64,000 nucleotides of DNA from Alitta virens. Taxonomy: Eukaryota; Annelida; Polychaeta; Phyllodocida; Nereididae. The number at the start of each line of letters is the position of its first letter. The stretch's first letter is position 1. Shown one piece after another: positions 42,158 to 56,400 of the stretch. Under the pieces are notes generated by a model that was not told the origin of the DNA, did no database searches, and saw only the letters and a list, made by a program, of their open reading frames with translations. The position numbers and the translations under genes were made by a program. The DNA is taken from NCBI GenBank assembly GCA_932294295.1, contig OW028585.1:29124720-29188719 (forward strand), read 5' to 3'.

Positions 42158-44685
42158 TTAATAAGAGTTATAAATGACTATTTGAGAGCATATGAAGTAC
42201 ACGGGAGTTAAACTGCCGTGAAGTCAGCAAATTTTCGTTTGCACTGAATCGGACTGATGCATTTACTAAACAGGTAATTGAAAATAACAAGGAAAAAGTT
42301 GAATAAAAAGAAACGAGCTGTTTACATATTAACATTTGTAGTTTTTATTTTCATGAAGGACTAACAAAATACATGAACAAGGAGCTAGAGGCGATCTGTT
42401 GTTCATTAATTACCTAAACTGGATCTCATCCCCAATAAAATAAAACACGTATCAGAAATATTCAGTGGCATCATGAAAAGTGCACGTCAACACCTTAATT
42501 TAATACACAGGACCTCTATGTTCAGAAGCAAAGTACATTGACTTAATTGTGCTTATTTAAGAGTCTGTTTCAATAATGTGGGTTTGGCATGTATACATAA
42601 GTAACATTTAAACGTGTTCTTCAAAACAGTAAAAATTTCGACATCAATTTTATTCCAGCTAATAAAAGCACATTGAATGTGGCGAACGGGGAGAATTTAG
42701 GATTCCGAACATACACGTAATAATGTCATATGAATAAGGTGAACAAATTGTAATATAAGTGTGAAAGAAATGCATGTACTCTTGTGGTCCTATTACAATA
42801 TTTAACTTCAAGCTTTGGACCGAACAACGCAAGAGGCAATAACTGTACACCAGTACATCTGATCAATGGAAAGACAATGAAACAATGAGACAGTTGCCAT
42901 GGTAACGACTGTTCCATAAGGAAAAGATAGTTTTTCCCATATAAGGTAATGTTCCATAATTAGACAAGTTATCCATATTAGGAAAATATACCTTATTTAC
43001 ATAATCCAAAAAAGGCAATCCAGGAAAACAGGAGATTATGTTTTAATACAAATCTCAAACCAAGTTTTCAGTTTTGTAGGTGTTCTGCGACTGAATTTTA
43101 TCTTTTCAAATACCGGGGGAAACCCGTGAAGGAATCGGAAGGGCCAAAACGCAGAGACTGGATTAATTAGCGAATATCCATTAAAAAATAACTGATATTT
43201 TCAAACCAGAAAGTGGTATATTATCCAAGAGCATATCATTACCATGGCAACAGATAATCGATCCAAAGCCAGTGCCGTTAAGTAAGAGATGAAATAATCA
43301 TGACAACAGACGCTTGAGGTCGAATATTTACATAATAAACCAAACCCAGTCAAAAAGCTTCGTCATAATCCTTTTACTTTTGTTGAAGTAGAAAAATATT
43401 CAGTCAGCAAAAGCCTATATAATATATACACACATTTTTTATTCATACTTTCCCCTTCTATACACCGCATATACTGTAGAAAACTACCTATAGGCTTGCT
43501 TTGCAAATTTCAATAAATACTTTAAACATAGTACAATTCTTTTACACCTAATTAACATAAGGTATACAGACGCAGAGGTTATGACGACTAAACATAAACA
43601 GTTCAAGTTGAATTATCACCATTGTATGTATTCCAAGCTGTCCGTCAATGGACTCTTTTAAACGTGCAAAGAACCATTTCTCGTTATCTCGAACCTAAAG
43701 AAATTTCCAGGATAAAAGCCAAAAAATTCGAAGTACGCTATGAAAATTTACAGTGAAATTTTGACATTACCGACAATTAACTTGACAAACACAACATACC
43801 AAAATGATGATGTATATATTTCAAATTGACAGGTATGGTAGAATATACTGCAAGTTTTTCCCTATGATTCTTGAGAACATTTTTTCGCAATGTGGAGTTA
43901 GGACATTGGCATCATATTGTTTTTTTTTTTAGCACATTCATTCATACCTCAATCCTCACATTCAAAATCGCAAGTAAATAAGTCGTAAATTTAGACTTAA
44001 ATGCACACTATATACAAAACAATCTTATATAAAAAAAAAAATTAGAACCTAGCCTGTACATTCGCCATTCTATTCCCTTTTTTCTTAGACAAACTGAGAA
44101 GAAGAAAAAAACCAACAGAAGATATTTGATTGTCTCTACTGAAGACCAGGAAAACAAAAATTTACAGACATACATTAACAAGACCAGTGGTTGCATATTG
44201 AACTTCACATCTTGTTAAATAAAATATATATAACTGATCATAGTAGATCATAATAGATATTACCGCCATATATTGTGCACCTCATAATATATATTATGAC
44301 AGCAATTGTTCCTTGGTTTCTAGAATCCATTTTGTAACAAGTCCGTTGGTGAAGTCGGCTTAATAAAGTGTTAAATTCATTTTTACTTTTTTTTTCATGT
44401 AGTACAATTCAATATTAAAGTCGGTAGCTCCAATCCTAAACCAAAGCACCTTGACTTTGCTAAAGAAAAAAAAATCCAGACAACCAGCAGCACCTCCTGG
44501 CGGTAAAAATCTCATGTTGCTTGCAGCACACTCTGGTGATAATTTCAGAAGTCACAAAATCCATTTTCTCTTGCATACGTCCGCACAAGAATTGTGAATG
44601 TCGCAACATTGTTTTTTTTTTTGCCATTTACAAATGACAAAAAAAGCTACTGACCATGTCAACACATATTCACGTAGAGCCACTG

Positions 44686-44691
44686 TTTATT
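44686..44691 (-). promoter_or_regulatory. Candidate WAC poly(A) signal
   Basis: AATAAA on the minus strand about 150 nt after the WAC stop, followed within 30 nt by a TGTGTTG stretch that could be the downstream element. Other AATAAA sites further left (for example 42344-42349) could give longer 3' UTRs. Confidence 0.35.
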
Positions 44692-44841
44692 TAGTAGACT
44701 AAAACTAAAAGAAAACGTTTCACGGAGAAACAAAAATATCTATCTCACACACTCAATCATACTTCATGCAACCTCACTCCCCCTTTTTCCGTCGAAGGAA
44801 AAAACAAAAATTAGAAAAAGACCCTAAACAAATTACTTGTA

Positions 44842-44923
44842 CTATGTATCTTGGTAAGACATATAACAACTTTGCCCCTTCATATTCTCTAGGTCTTTGA
44901 TCTGTTGCCTTAAAAATAACACT
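44842..44923 (-). CDS. WAC: WAC exon 14, C-terminus and stop
   Basis: Encodes [19 protein letters not shown] and ends with TAG at 44842. The last residues (YMSYQDT) differ from the vertebrate tail. Confidence 0.93.
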
Positions 44924-47900
44924 CTGAAAAAAAGAAGAAATACAAATAATTAAGATAATTTGACTGGTAAGAGTGTACGCTGCGATAGTCTAATCATCAG
45001 CATTTGCCTTAAATTGATCAGCCAAGCACAAAATATATGGAGTTTTTGTGTTATACAAAGTAGCCCAACTAGTATCTACATAGACATCGATATACTATTT
45101 GTATTTGTTCAGCTGAATAACTTAATTTTTGAGGACTATAACTTTAATTATAAACACAGAACAATAGTAAAACATTACTTTTACTTTGCTGATACTTGTA
45201 GTGCTACAGCGTTCCACGAAATGGCATCGTTTCATGAATGAGCAGAAATTTCTGCTTTGACGAGCGTATTACTGCGAATCTGTTGCAGAGAATTTAACAG
45301 TTAATTTATCAATTAAAGACGGAGAAGCTTTACCTTTGTTCCTTAGGTGTGGATAAAATTTCTGCAATTCTAACCATAGAACGGGCTTTCTTTAGCTCTA
45401 CAATCACACGTGAACACTGGATGCAACCTGGACCATTAATTTCTTCACTGAAGCGATCGGCCTGAAAATTAAATGTAACACATTAGTTCAAAAGCTACTC
45501 TGTACATGTCAGTTTAAATATTATAACGAGTGTGTATTAGTTAACTCCCGACTATGAGGTATATAAATAACTTATACTCCATAAGGCATAATTACTAATT
45601 TGTTTGATTGTTTGTTTTGTTTTAATGCCTTTATTACACAAAACAAGTTCAGATTGCACCCAGGAGGGAGTTAACTAACATTTTTGTTGGTTATTGCCTG
45701 CTCAAAACAATAGGAAAACAGTCTAAGTGGAGTATAAGTAGTTGTTATGTTAAAACTGACATCTACAATAACAATCAGGGCTGATCAATTTAAAAAAGAG
45801 GGGGGGGGGGGGGGGAGAGGGTGGATCTGATCATTTTTAGATTTACATTTCACATAACTGAAAAATGTGAACACTGCTATGAAAGTTGCAACAATTGTCA
45901 TAATTGTCTAAAAAGGTTTAGAGTGGGTGGGTGGATTAGGGCTTTTCGTCCTGTATTTCTGCACCTGTTGGGCTAATTAGGACAGGCGGGGACCATGGCA
46001 ATGAGATGAAGGATGAAACAGACATCCAACTTAGGCTCAACCGGGAATCGAATCCGGCACCCAGTAGTCAGAAGCCTAGGTTTAGATAATCAATGCAGAC
46101 ATAAAACAGTAACTAGTTTGTAAAAGTCAGTATGATTTCAGTGTTAAAAGTACTGTGAAAGAATTCCAGGCTTTCAGTTTAAAGGCTGGATATTTCAAAT
46201 TTTTACTTGGAACATAAAAACATTGAATTTAAAATGAGTCGAATTGATTGACTATAATTAAATCTAACTCACATGTCGCTCTAACGGCTCCGTCGGCCAC
46301 CCGGTCACATGACCAATTAACTTCTCATCAAAATGATTAAGGAGAGAGGGTGTTAATTGTATGGAGTCTGCCTTCCGAGAGACGGAAGCTGCAGACAATG
46401 CTATGTGTCCCACTCCTGACATGCCATGTATGTTGTTCCCAGTGGACGTCGGACTTTCTCTGAAATTCGTAAAAATAATGGTCAGACAAAATATAAACTA
46501 CAGTTCAAAATGCGCTGTGTTATCTCATGGGACACACGCAGTCACACAACCATAAAATTTAACCAAGGCTAGGTCAGATCTGAATCAAGTAATTGAATAA
46601 AACTTATCTCAAACCAAATGACCAAAGCTAATTATAAATCCAAGTGATTTTAACATCGACATGTAGCTACATACATGAACTTCAACAGTAAGGCTAGTAA
46701 ACAAGTCTCCAACATGGACAAGTCAAACAATTCTGGTGTGCATTTCTAATAGCAATACGACTGTGAAATTCATACCATTACTAATTCATGCAGCATGTAC
46801 CCTCCTCTAATGTTAATCAATCAATCAGTAACAGGCAACCAGTGTTCCAGCTAGGCCATTTGAGCATGGCGCTGCGCCATGACCGATCCCCCTTGCGCCA
46901 TGGCCGATTTTGTCAGCGCTATGCCAGAAATTTAGTGATTTTTTTTTTGGCTTGTCGATTAGCTGGGCGCCCTATTTGAGTTTATTAAAGTGTCCTGATA
47001 TTCTTGTGCGCCATGCCCAATTCAAATCCTAGCTGGAACACTGGCAACATCAACAATTCTGATTGTATAATAACATCTCAAATTAATTAATTGGATTACG
47101 TACCTTGACGACATTCTGTAGTTATTTTCATGGGGTGGACTGGACGTCAACCTACTGTCCTCGTCGACCACAGAGTTATTCCGACTGTTTGCCATCGAAG
47201 ACATATGTCTACTTGACAAGTGAGCTGTCACCTGGGGGGATCTCAATGCCGGGGATATCACATCGTAATGGGGGTTGGAGTTCACCACTGGAAAAGAACA
47301 ATATGAAAGACATTGTTGAGTTTTTACCTACAACAGTAACAGAGGACTTTCACATTACGTGTCGATGTACGAGCTTCACAGGTGGCGCCACCGGTATGAG
47401 GGGCACTTCTGATGACGTCACAGTTCGGTTTTCTGGTGAAAATAGATGATGTCACCACAGCCTAATTAATCATTGATGACGTCAGTTAGTATTGCGCATT
47501 TGAGATGTCATGTATTGTATTAGTAGTTATGGTGTACGTAATTGTGCCTCCTCCACGACGTCACCAAATGTCTTCTATTGCTTAATAAGAAGGCGGGTAA
47601 GCGCATGCCGTGAACGGCAATGATTGTGGATCCAGCAGATTGTGTATTAGTAAGGCCCATTAGTTTAATTTGGCTTCATTCACCACTCTGCTGCGAACCT
47701 ATTAACATCAAGCCTTCAACCTATAAGCTGAGGCATTAACAGTTATATCATGAATATGCCACTTACTCTTCGATTGCGTGTGATGATGAACTTGCGAATG
47801 CAAAGTTTGTTGCTTCGTCATATGTTGCTGGGCTAGCAGGGCTTCTTGCAACCGCTTCAATGTTTCTATTGCTGTAAAATAAATAAATAAATATTTTAAG

Positions 47901-50418
47901 ACACCAGAAAACAACACCAAAATTGAAGCATATTCAATTAAGTGAATGACGTCAAATATTATTTAATAATTATTAAAAATAATCTAGTAACCCCAATTAC
48001 TAATGAAATCCTCTAATACACACAACTATTCATAATCAGTATAAAGTACAAAATCCTTACATTCCATGGGTACTAACGTGAGCCTGCTTTTGAAATATTT
48101 CTATTTTATTTTTAAAACAATCTTTAATTTTCTTTTTCTTTTCTTTTTTTCCCATATTACAGAAAGTATCCAGAGCCCTTGGTAACTGAATAGTAAATAT
48201 GTGCGCGACTTATTTTCTTCAATTATTAAAGCAAAACGGAATACCATAAACAGATAAGTACTCACTTTCTGTTAGGGTGGGGTTGGTATTTCCCGAGGGT
48301 GTCGTGTTGTATGGGGCGTTGATTGTACCATGAGCATGGTGCTGCCGAGGATCCGACTGACAGTTGCTCACCTGGTGGTAAAATTATAATTCAATTTCAA
48401 ATTATTGTATAGAGTATTACAAAGTAAAGTCATGATCAATCACTTATTTTATTTCTGTGTTACATTCTACTTTTTGAGCTTTAAAGTTTATTGAATAGTT
48501 TGTATATTGCTTTACCCCTTCATGTGGTATGATATATATATATAGATATATATATATAAATATATCAAGCATTTATTCATACATAAATCGTACAAGTGAT
48601 TTTGAAAATACACAATAGAGATTAGATATTTACATTAATATGTGGAAATTAAATGAATTAATGTTTTGATATCATTGAAATCATATCTGTATCATATTCA
48701 CTTACAAATCCACTATTATAAAAAAGAGTAGTACTAGTTCTTCCTTTTGCATATTACCATTACAACTAATAAAATGTAATATATTGATGAGAAATAAATA
48801 CATTCAGGGTTGAGACACATGTATATGCATCAGCCTTCATGTAATTTATTTCAGTGTTATTTAACATACAAAGATGTATGCCATTTTTTATCGTTTATAT
48901 ATTGGTTTAACAGTGGTCAATAAAGAATAACATTAAATATAAAATCAACACACCTGTGAAATCATAGAGGCCACGGTTGCTACAGTACTGGCTATAGTTG
49001 AAGAAGGGGTGGCCGGGGTTCCGTGCCGAGACGTCGGGCGTGAAGCCATGCTGGGCGTGGTGTCTGGAGAAATATCCATGTCCTCAGTCTGCCGAGAGTC
49101 TGAAATTGAATGACAACCATTTTAACTTTAAGTAACCTGGCATGACAGTAGTGGATTTTCACGGAAGGTTCTCTGTATTACCACCAGGTGGCTACAACAG
49201 AATACTGCAATTCTATTGGCGGAAAAAGTTCCCGCTCTTGGCTGTGATTGGCTGAAGCATAGTGCATCCTAGCAGCAGTATTTTTAGTGCATATTAATGT
49301 ATATTTGACACTTTATTATTTAGTTAATGTTTGTTATTTTTCTGAGAAAGTTATATTAATGGAATCAGTTAGTTATTACCTACTGTGTCTGAAAAGCAAA
49401 ATGAGTAATAAGAAGAGAGGAAAGACTTATGTCTTGCTGAATTCAGAGCTGTTCAGTGAAAAGACTCCATTGAGCAAGGCTTAAAACAACCATTTATGTA
49501 TTTTTCAATTCACCCCCACCGAGTTAATAGTTACTAAAGTAACTTAATACCAAGTGTAAACTGCAATTCAAATCACTAACGTGTCACATTAAAATGACTG
49601 AATGTCTCAAAGCAATTAGTGGTTGGTCTGGGGATTATATGACCAGAGCTCTGCCAGAGGCAGATAGATAGATATGGAAAGTGCAGCCCTCTAAGGCAAG
49701 TTCTTGATACTATCGAGGGTTGATTGATGAGCTGAGAGAGAGGAGGAGTCCACCCATGTTACACATTTACCCCATGAGTGGGATGTTTTACTTGCCTCAG
49801 CATAAACACCGAGTACAAGGGACCGCCAATTAAGTCTCATCCGAACGACATCTAGCTGGGATGTAGCTCATGAAGAGTGCCCGGGCCAGGTATCGAACCC
49901 GGGACCTTCAGCAGAGCTGGCCAATATGGAATTGGCGGATGCCTTAACCATGAGGCCACCCAGCTGCGTGATAACGAAATGAAAAGGCTTCGAGTCCACA
50001 CGATGTTACAAATTTACCACATGGCTACGGTCTTCTACATGCCTCAGCATAGGCACTGAGTACACGTCACCTCCAATTTAACGTATCATGTGATCAACAT
50101 GTATCCACTATCCAGCTAATCCCAGTTGCACTTTATGTCCACTGAATAATCAATTAAAAATCGAGACAATGTTGAGGCCTTAGTCTATCTGCTTCTGCTT
50201 TTTATAAATGTTGTCCTTTTATTATTTTTATTGTTGTCCTTTTATTATTTTTATTATTATATATAACTTTTGTTAATTATTTAGTATAATAATATTGCGG
50301 GGATGCACAATTAAACATAGTTTCCACGAAACTCGTGTGCATCCCCCTCATCGAAATATTTGTGTCAAAATGAAATGTCTCAAAAACCATGTATGTTTAA
50401 ATTTCGATGAAAATAAAA

Positions 50419-50455
<37 letters not shown>

Positions 50456-53400
50456 GTCTATCTATCTATCTATCTATCTTCAGACCAAGATGGTAAAGCT
50501 CTAGAGCTCTATATTTTGATGACAGAAAATATTTCATTGTGAAAAAAATAATAACAAGAGGCTGCTTAAAAGGACAGAAATATTAGCAATTAGTCGAATC
50601 CTAACTTTGTAGCTAATGAAGAAAACCTTTTATTTCTCTGAAATTATCCAATTTAACTAAATGGCAATAATGATAAGGCAACAAATTACATTGGAAAAGA
50701 CAAGAAACTTAAATTTAATAGTCTTTTCACTGACTAACCCTGAATACAGCAAGACATAAGCCTTTCTTCTCGTCCTATTATTCAGACATAGATGATCATA
50801 AATAAAATCAATAAATATAATTTTCTCAGGGAAATAACAGAAATCAATTTGAATGATAAGATGTCAAAAATACTAAAAATACTGCTGCTTGGAAGCTTTT
50901 TGCTTCACCCAATCAGTCAAGGACGGGAACCTTTTTCAGATGGAGTCCAACTGAGGATTACTGATTGACAATGATTAATTCCTTCAAAAGCGATCTACAC
51001 CACCATCCAGGCATCCACCATTCCGCAATATCTGCCGTGGTGTGTAGAGCAGGATGTGATTCGCTAATCTCTTTTGTACTATTATACGATACTCGATTAG
51101 TACGATTATACTCAGTTTTATCCTTAATACTAAATTGTACTCCGCCATCTTGGTGCAGCTTTCTGCACTCGAAACATCAACAACTATCTCCTCATTGGAT
51201 ACTCCTTTTTCTATTCTTCCTGCTTTGCCAGAACCTTCTGTACGCCGGTCTTATGGGAGCCAAGGTCTAATTTGCTACCTAAATTACTGAAGCTTTAGTT
51301 CTGAAAATGTCCACGCCACTGAGGGGGGCGTTGCAGCACATTCTATAAATAAATTACGCATTAAACTACCATTTGAAGGAAGCTTCATATCAGAATTCAC
51401 CACAAAGATTAATTACTTAGATTAATTTTCTAACATTGTTATATTACTTAAATCTGTATGACACTATGATGTCATGTGGAATTCTCATACACTACAAATT
51501 AAAAAATTATCAAGGCAATGTATGGATTCAATGATTGTGCAACAATCATACTGAATGCATTTAATTGTAGGTCTCGACATTAGAGTCTGACGGGTTATCT
51601 GCACGTTTGTCAGCAAGAAACACCAAAACGTTACATGTGGATTGTGATAAACTTTTAGCGAACAATCAACGAAGAGAACATCTGTCGAAAGACAGCATTT
51701 TCGAGGACCTGAAAATCAACCTCTGGATACTGCATGACTGTTCCAGCTCACAGTTACCAATACACATGGACAGGTGTCTGCTTCGATTACCCCAAAAATG
51801 ACAGCTCATAGTGCTGCTTGTATCATGTAATTCACAGAAGTTTTTCCCTGTTATCGTTATAGTCAATAGATTATATAACGTCATCCAAACAACCTGAATA
51901 GGATAAGCATATTATGAGCAAATTATGTTATCTGAACTCATCTGCCTCGCCATTTCATGACCCAACATAATACAAACGATGGGAACTGTCATAAGCGATT
52001 ATGTTCTTTTGCCGAGTTTGTGACGTCACCACAGGGACGTTTAGGGAGACTCGGCGCTTCTGCTTTTTGCGCACCTAGCTGTTGCAGGAAACATTTATTA
52101 GTGATTGTGCACGTGTTATGTCATCGACTGGTTTATGTGTAGCTAGCTCCCTGTATCCGCAAGGGGGCAGATAAGTGACTCAATGATTGTTTCTATTGGC
52201 TCTGATCATGATTGCCGTGGAGTCGTGGACCCTTTAATTGTTTAGGGGGTACCACTATTTGTGTATGCATGCATCAGTTAGTGGACGGAGTCTAGTATTC
52301 GTGAAGTGGCACATATTTCGAGTGCCATCTAGTCCAGCAATTCGATAAAACATTGACAAACAAGCAAGCAGCACTCACCTTCATTATCATTCCGTGGCGT
52401 TATGGACATTGACCTAGCTCCGTTAAAAGACATCTCGTGTCTGTTGTGCGCTTTGTGCGCTGAATGCAAGTCATCCATCTTGCGCACAGAGCGTTCATCG
52501 AGACTTGTAGTCCGCAAAACGTCTCTGCGAACAGACGACTGGTCCTTGAGCTCGTTAATTCGGCCGACTCTATAGTCTAGGGAGTCGTGCCGGTGCGATA
52601 GTCTTTGCTCGGACATAGCATTGTACCCTGTCCGTCCATAAGGAGACGTCTGAGTGGCCGAGGGGCCACCCCTTTGTGTGCGATCGACGCCACCGCTATT
52701 GGAATGTCTGTACCTCTCATCGTAAGCTGTAAAACAAAGTAACAAGAGAGTTAATACTTACTCCAAAATGACATCAATACAAGTATTTATTGATTCCATT
52801 CCAGCAAAGCTTTATCTTGATACAAATAGGACTATTTTCACCTCAGCCATTAGCATGTATACACATGATACATGACCTAATTTTTTGTGACATTTATTAA
52901 CTGCTTGCCCAGCACCACTTGACTGATAACTGGTTGACTACGGTATTTATGTCTGTTTGTTTCGAGTGGTAACAGTTTACTTACATTTAGATACGGCAAG
53001 AGCTGGTCGGATGCTTCCCTCTCTTCCATTTTTGTCCCGACCTCTTTGAGGTTCCGCTGTACTCTTGTTGATTAGACTTCTGCAAATTAATTAATTGTCA
53101 ATAAGACAAATAAGAACTTCTGTAGCAGCTGAAGATACCTAATTTTGTGCCTAAAATCCGAGCATTGCTTGGTAACACTGTACTGGCTATACCAAGTCAT
53201 TACCACATGTAGAGTTACTTGTTTATGACAAAACAATGATTAAATACATTCAAATTATTTGGAATGGATTATAAATTATCAGGAATTACTTACAATTTTT
53301 CTATGTTCAACTAAATATTTACTCATATTTTTCTTCCTTTTTTTTGTTAATGTTACCCAGATAATCGCAAATTATAATATAGTCAAATATTATATACAAC

Positions 53401-56400
53401 TTACAGGTCAATCCAGTCCTTAGGTTTCTCCCATTGAGAAACTTCTGTACGGCAGTTGTAGTAATATTTCTTGCCGGATGAACTACGATGCTCAGACCAA
53501 TCCCCTGATACTCTCAATGCCGACTTTTGAAACTGAAATTAAACGCAGCAATTTAGACAACATTCAATTTCACTTCCCTGTATTTTACGGAGAGATAAAC
53601 ATCAGGATCCACACAGTAACATCCCTCTGCCAACAGTAACGAATGAAGGTGAAGGTCAAAATGTCTGATTTTGATTACAAGGTCTATTCTTTGCAGCTTC
53701 TATGTACAGGTGGGATTGACCCGTGACCAGTCTCGGCAATGTGACCAGTCTGAATAGTGCAACAACTTCTGAGTGGCAACAATTAATCTAATCATATATC
53801 ATAATGAAAGTTTCTATAAAACAACCAGTACATCTATAGATACATTTACACATGTATTTTAACTTAGGAAAATGTAGGTTTTAAAGCATCATGGCAGGCA
53901 GCCTTAATTCCAGTCTTAACGATGTTCATTCCCACTGCATTCTACACAAGTCATTCTTTTCAGTTACACCCACCGCAAAATGGAATCAAGCCATAGTTCA
54001 ATTTCTTCACATCAGCTGCGAATGCCAATCATTCAGACAAGTGCATAATATTCCCATACTGACAAATGCCAACCTAATACTAATAGATTCAGCAGTTTTC
54101 GAGGGGGCATCGCTGACTGAATCTTCAGAACAACGTTTAGTGACAGATCAAAAAGTAGATAAGGTGATATTTATGTCATTAAATTGACATTAGGAGCCTC
54201 AGTTTTACCCCATTTGTCACATGTTTATCCCACAACCCCAAATGGCCCAAAATAAGTTATTATATAACCACCCTATATGTCGGTTAATGACATCACATAT
54301 GTTGGACTTGTGGTTTCACCCTCTTCTAATCGAACTTCTTAACCGTCTCAAAATGGTTTTCTGATGGTCCAGTCAGCGATGCTCCCTTGAAAACATTTGT
54401 ATAAAGAAAAGATTCAGAGACACTAACCTCCAACTTATGGTCCTTGGATGAGCTACTGGCAGTGGGTTTAACCTCACTGTTGCGGTCCCTGTCTTGCCTT
54501 GAACTTCCTCTCTCATGATTTGAAGCGGAAGAGGTGTAATGGTTCGGTCTGCGTTCTGCAGGGGAACTGGTTGACCCTGTAACACAACAGACGATTAATA
54601 TGTAACAAAAACACTGATATTGTTAGTCAGCCCAAATATATAATTACTTCTTTGGGTTTAGTGAAGTATAGCGGACCCAAATTTATGCCCGTATTTGGCA
54701 CCCATTAAAAATTAGATTTTATTAAATATTTCCAAGTTTGAAGTTCTAGCACAATTACAATAACATTTGGTGTAGATGAGCGGGGGTTAAAAAAGCAAAA
54801 ACAAATGCTTTTTTTTACCGTGAAGATGAAACCGCCGTCATAACTACATTAGTTTGTGATGTCATACATAGATTTCAAGCATTTTTACATCATAGGCCTG
54901 GCAATGAGGCTCGTTAAATATGGTCATAAATCTGGGTCCGCTATACTGCACTTTTTCCACTTCTTTAATTTCCTTAACTTCTGCTAGGGGGCACTATTAC
55001 GTAAAGTGCCATCTACAATTTAAGCACTATCTCATGTTGATGTTAATTGTTTACATAAACATTATTACAGAATGTTTTTTTGGAAAAGGCAGCTGCAGTT
55101 GACATCGATACAAGAATCAAAATTTTATAATACACCCCTTTTTCACAGCTGGGCTATAAATCATAGGTTATTATAATACAATAACAACCTATTAATATAC
55201 TTCAGAAAATTTGAGAAAAGTATAACAAATTGTCTGGTGCATTTCATGCATAATTCAACGTTAAGATCTATAACTGCTTCAAATGTGCCACCAAATCGCT
55301 GTTTAAAAAACTATGCCTATAATACAGCTATTTATTAAAATCAATTAAATACCCCTACTTGTAAATGTTCTTGTAAATGTTCAAATAATGCCGATTAAAC
55401 AGTGTGTATACTGCAAGAAACTGGACCAGGGCTCCCCTCCGCCCCACCTCAGCTGGATAAATCCAGAATACACCCGTCATAAGTAAGCTTGAGACATATA
55501 ACAACCTGTTCTTATCTAATCAGAAATCATACCTTTCTCCTTGGCACGCTCTAGATGCCGATTGCGGCTGGTGGACCTCGGTGGACTGTAATCCCTGTTA
55601 CCACGGTAACTGGGAGATTCTCGAGACCTTGAAGATTCGTATCTCTCCCCATGACTCGAACCGAGGCTCTTGGATGGGTATTTGTCCTGAATAAAATAAA
55701 CAACGCCTGATTAAGACATACAATCTTCGGAATTATTGATGTCATATTGATGAATTAAGCTCAAATCTCTGTCCGTCATCTCTTTCATTAATTCAACAAT
55801 AGACTAATGACATCAAGATGACTTTAAACATACTAGTAAGGAATTTGCAATAAATGTTAGGCTAATAAACAGTTGGAAGAGTCAATTTATGATGATTTTT
55901 GAAGTGTTTCAAACACCGTTTTAAGCAAGGGTTTCTGGAAATCCAACCAAAAACTGGTTGGGATTTTGTTTGGCGACAACTTTTTTTTATCGTAATTATG
56001 CCCAACCTTTATAATGAACAGTCAAACGATACTGTTGTGTTTTACCAGGAACATAAATAGCAACATAAATCAGTTAACAATGATTAAGGGCCTCTACTAG
56101 TACAAGTTAGACCAATATCATATAATTCAACATTAGGAACCTAAATGACTGGCACTGATTGTTGTTTGGTGAAATCATTTATAATCAGACACATGACTGG
56201 TCACAGAGATGCATCTGGTCAGTATCACTGGTCAATTTAATGATACACAGAAAACCTAGCTGTTCAATCTGGTCGACCAATAGGTCATCAGAACTAGTCA
56301 TGCACAACTGCCAAAACCTGCAGAAAACCTTGGATTATTAATTTTGGTCAAGTGAGTATTCACTATATCTATGTCAATGACCTTTGACAAGAAAATATAA

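Larger units (their letters stand above)
41178..44841. other. Convergent 3' UTR/intergenic region
   Basis: AT-rich DNA between the stop codons of the zinc-finger and WAC genes. It holds their 3' UTRs and a tRNA-like repeat at 42041-42157. I see no coding region. Confidence 0.5.
49100..52378. other. WAC intron 7 (3.3 kb)
   Basis: Holds family B copies at 49149-49480 and 50719-50946, SINEs at 49662-49966 and 49985-50125, and a TATC tract. The remainder, including 50950-52320, shows no supported gene. Confidence 0.7.
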
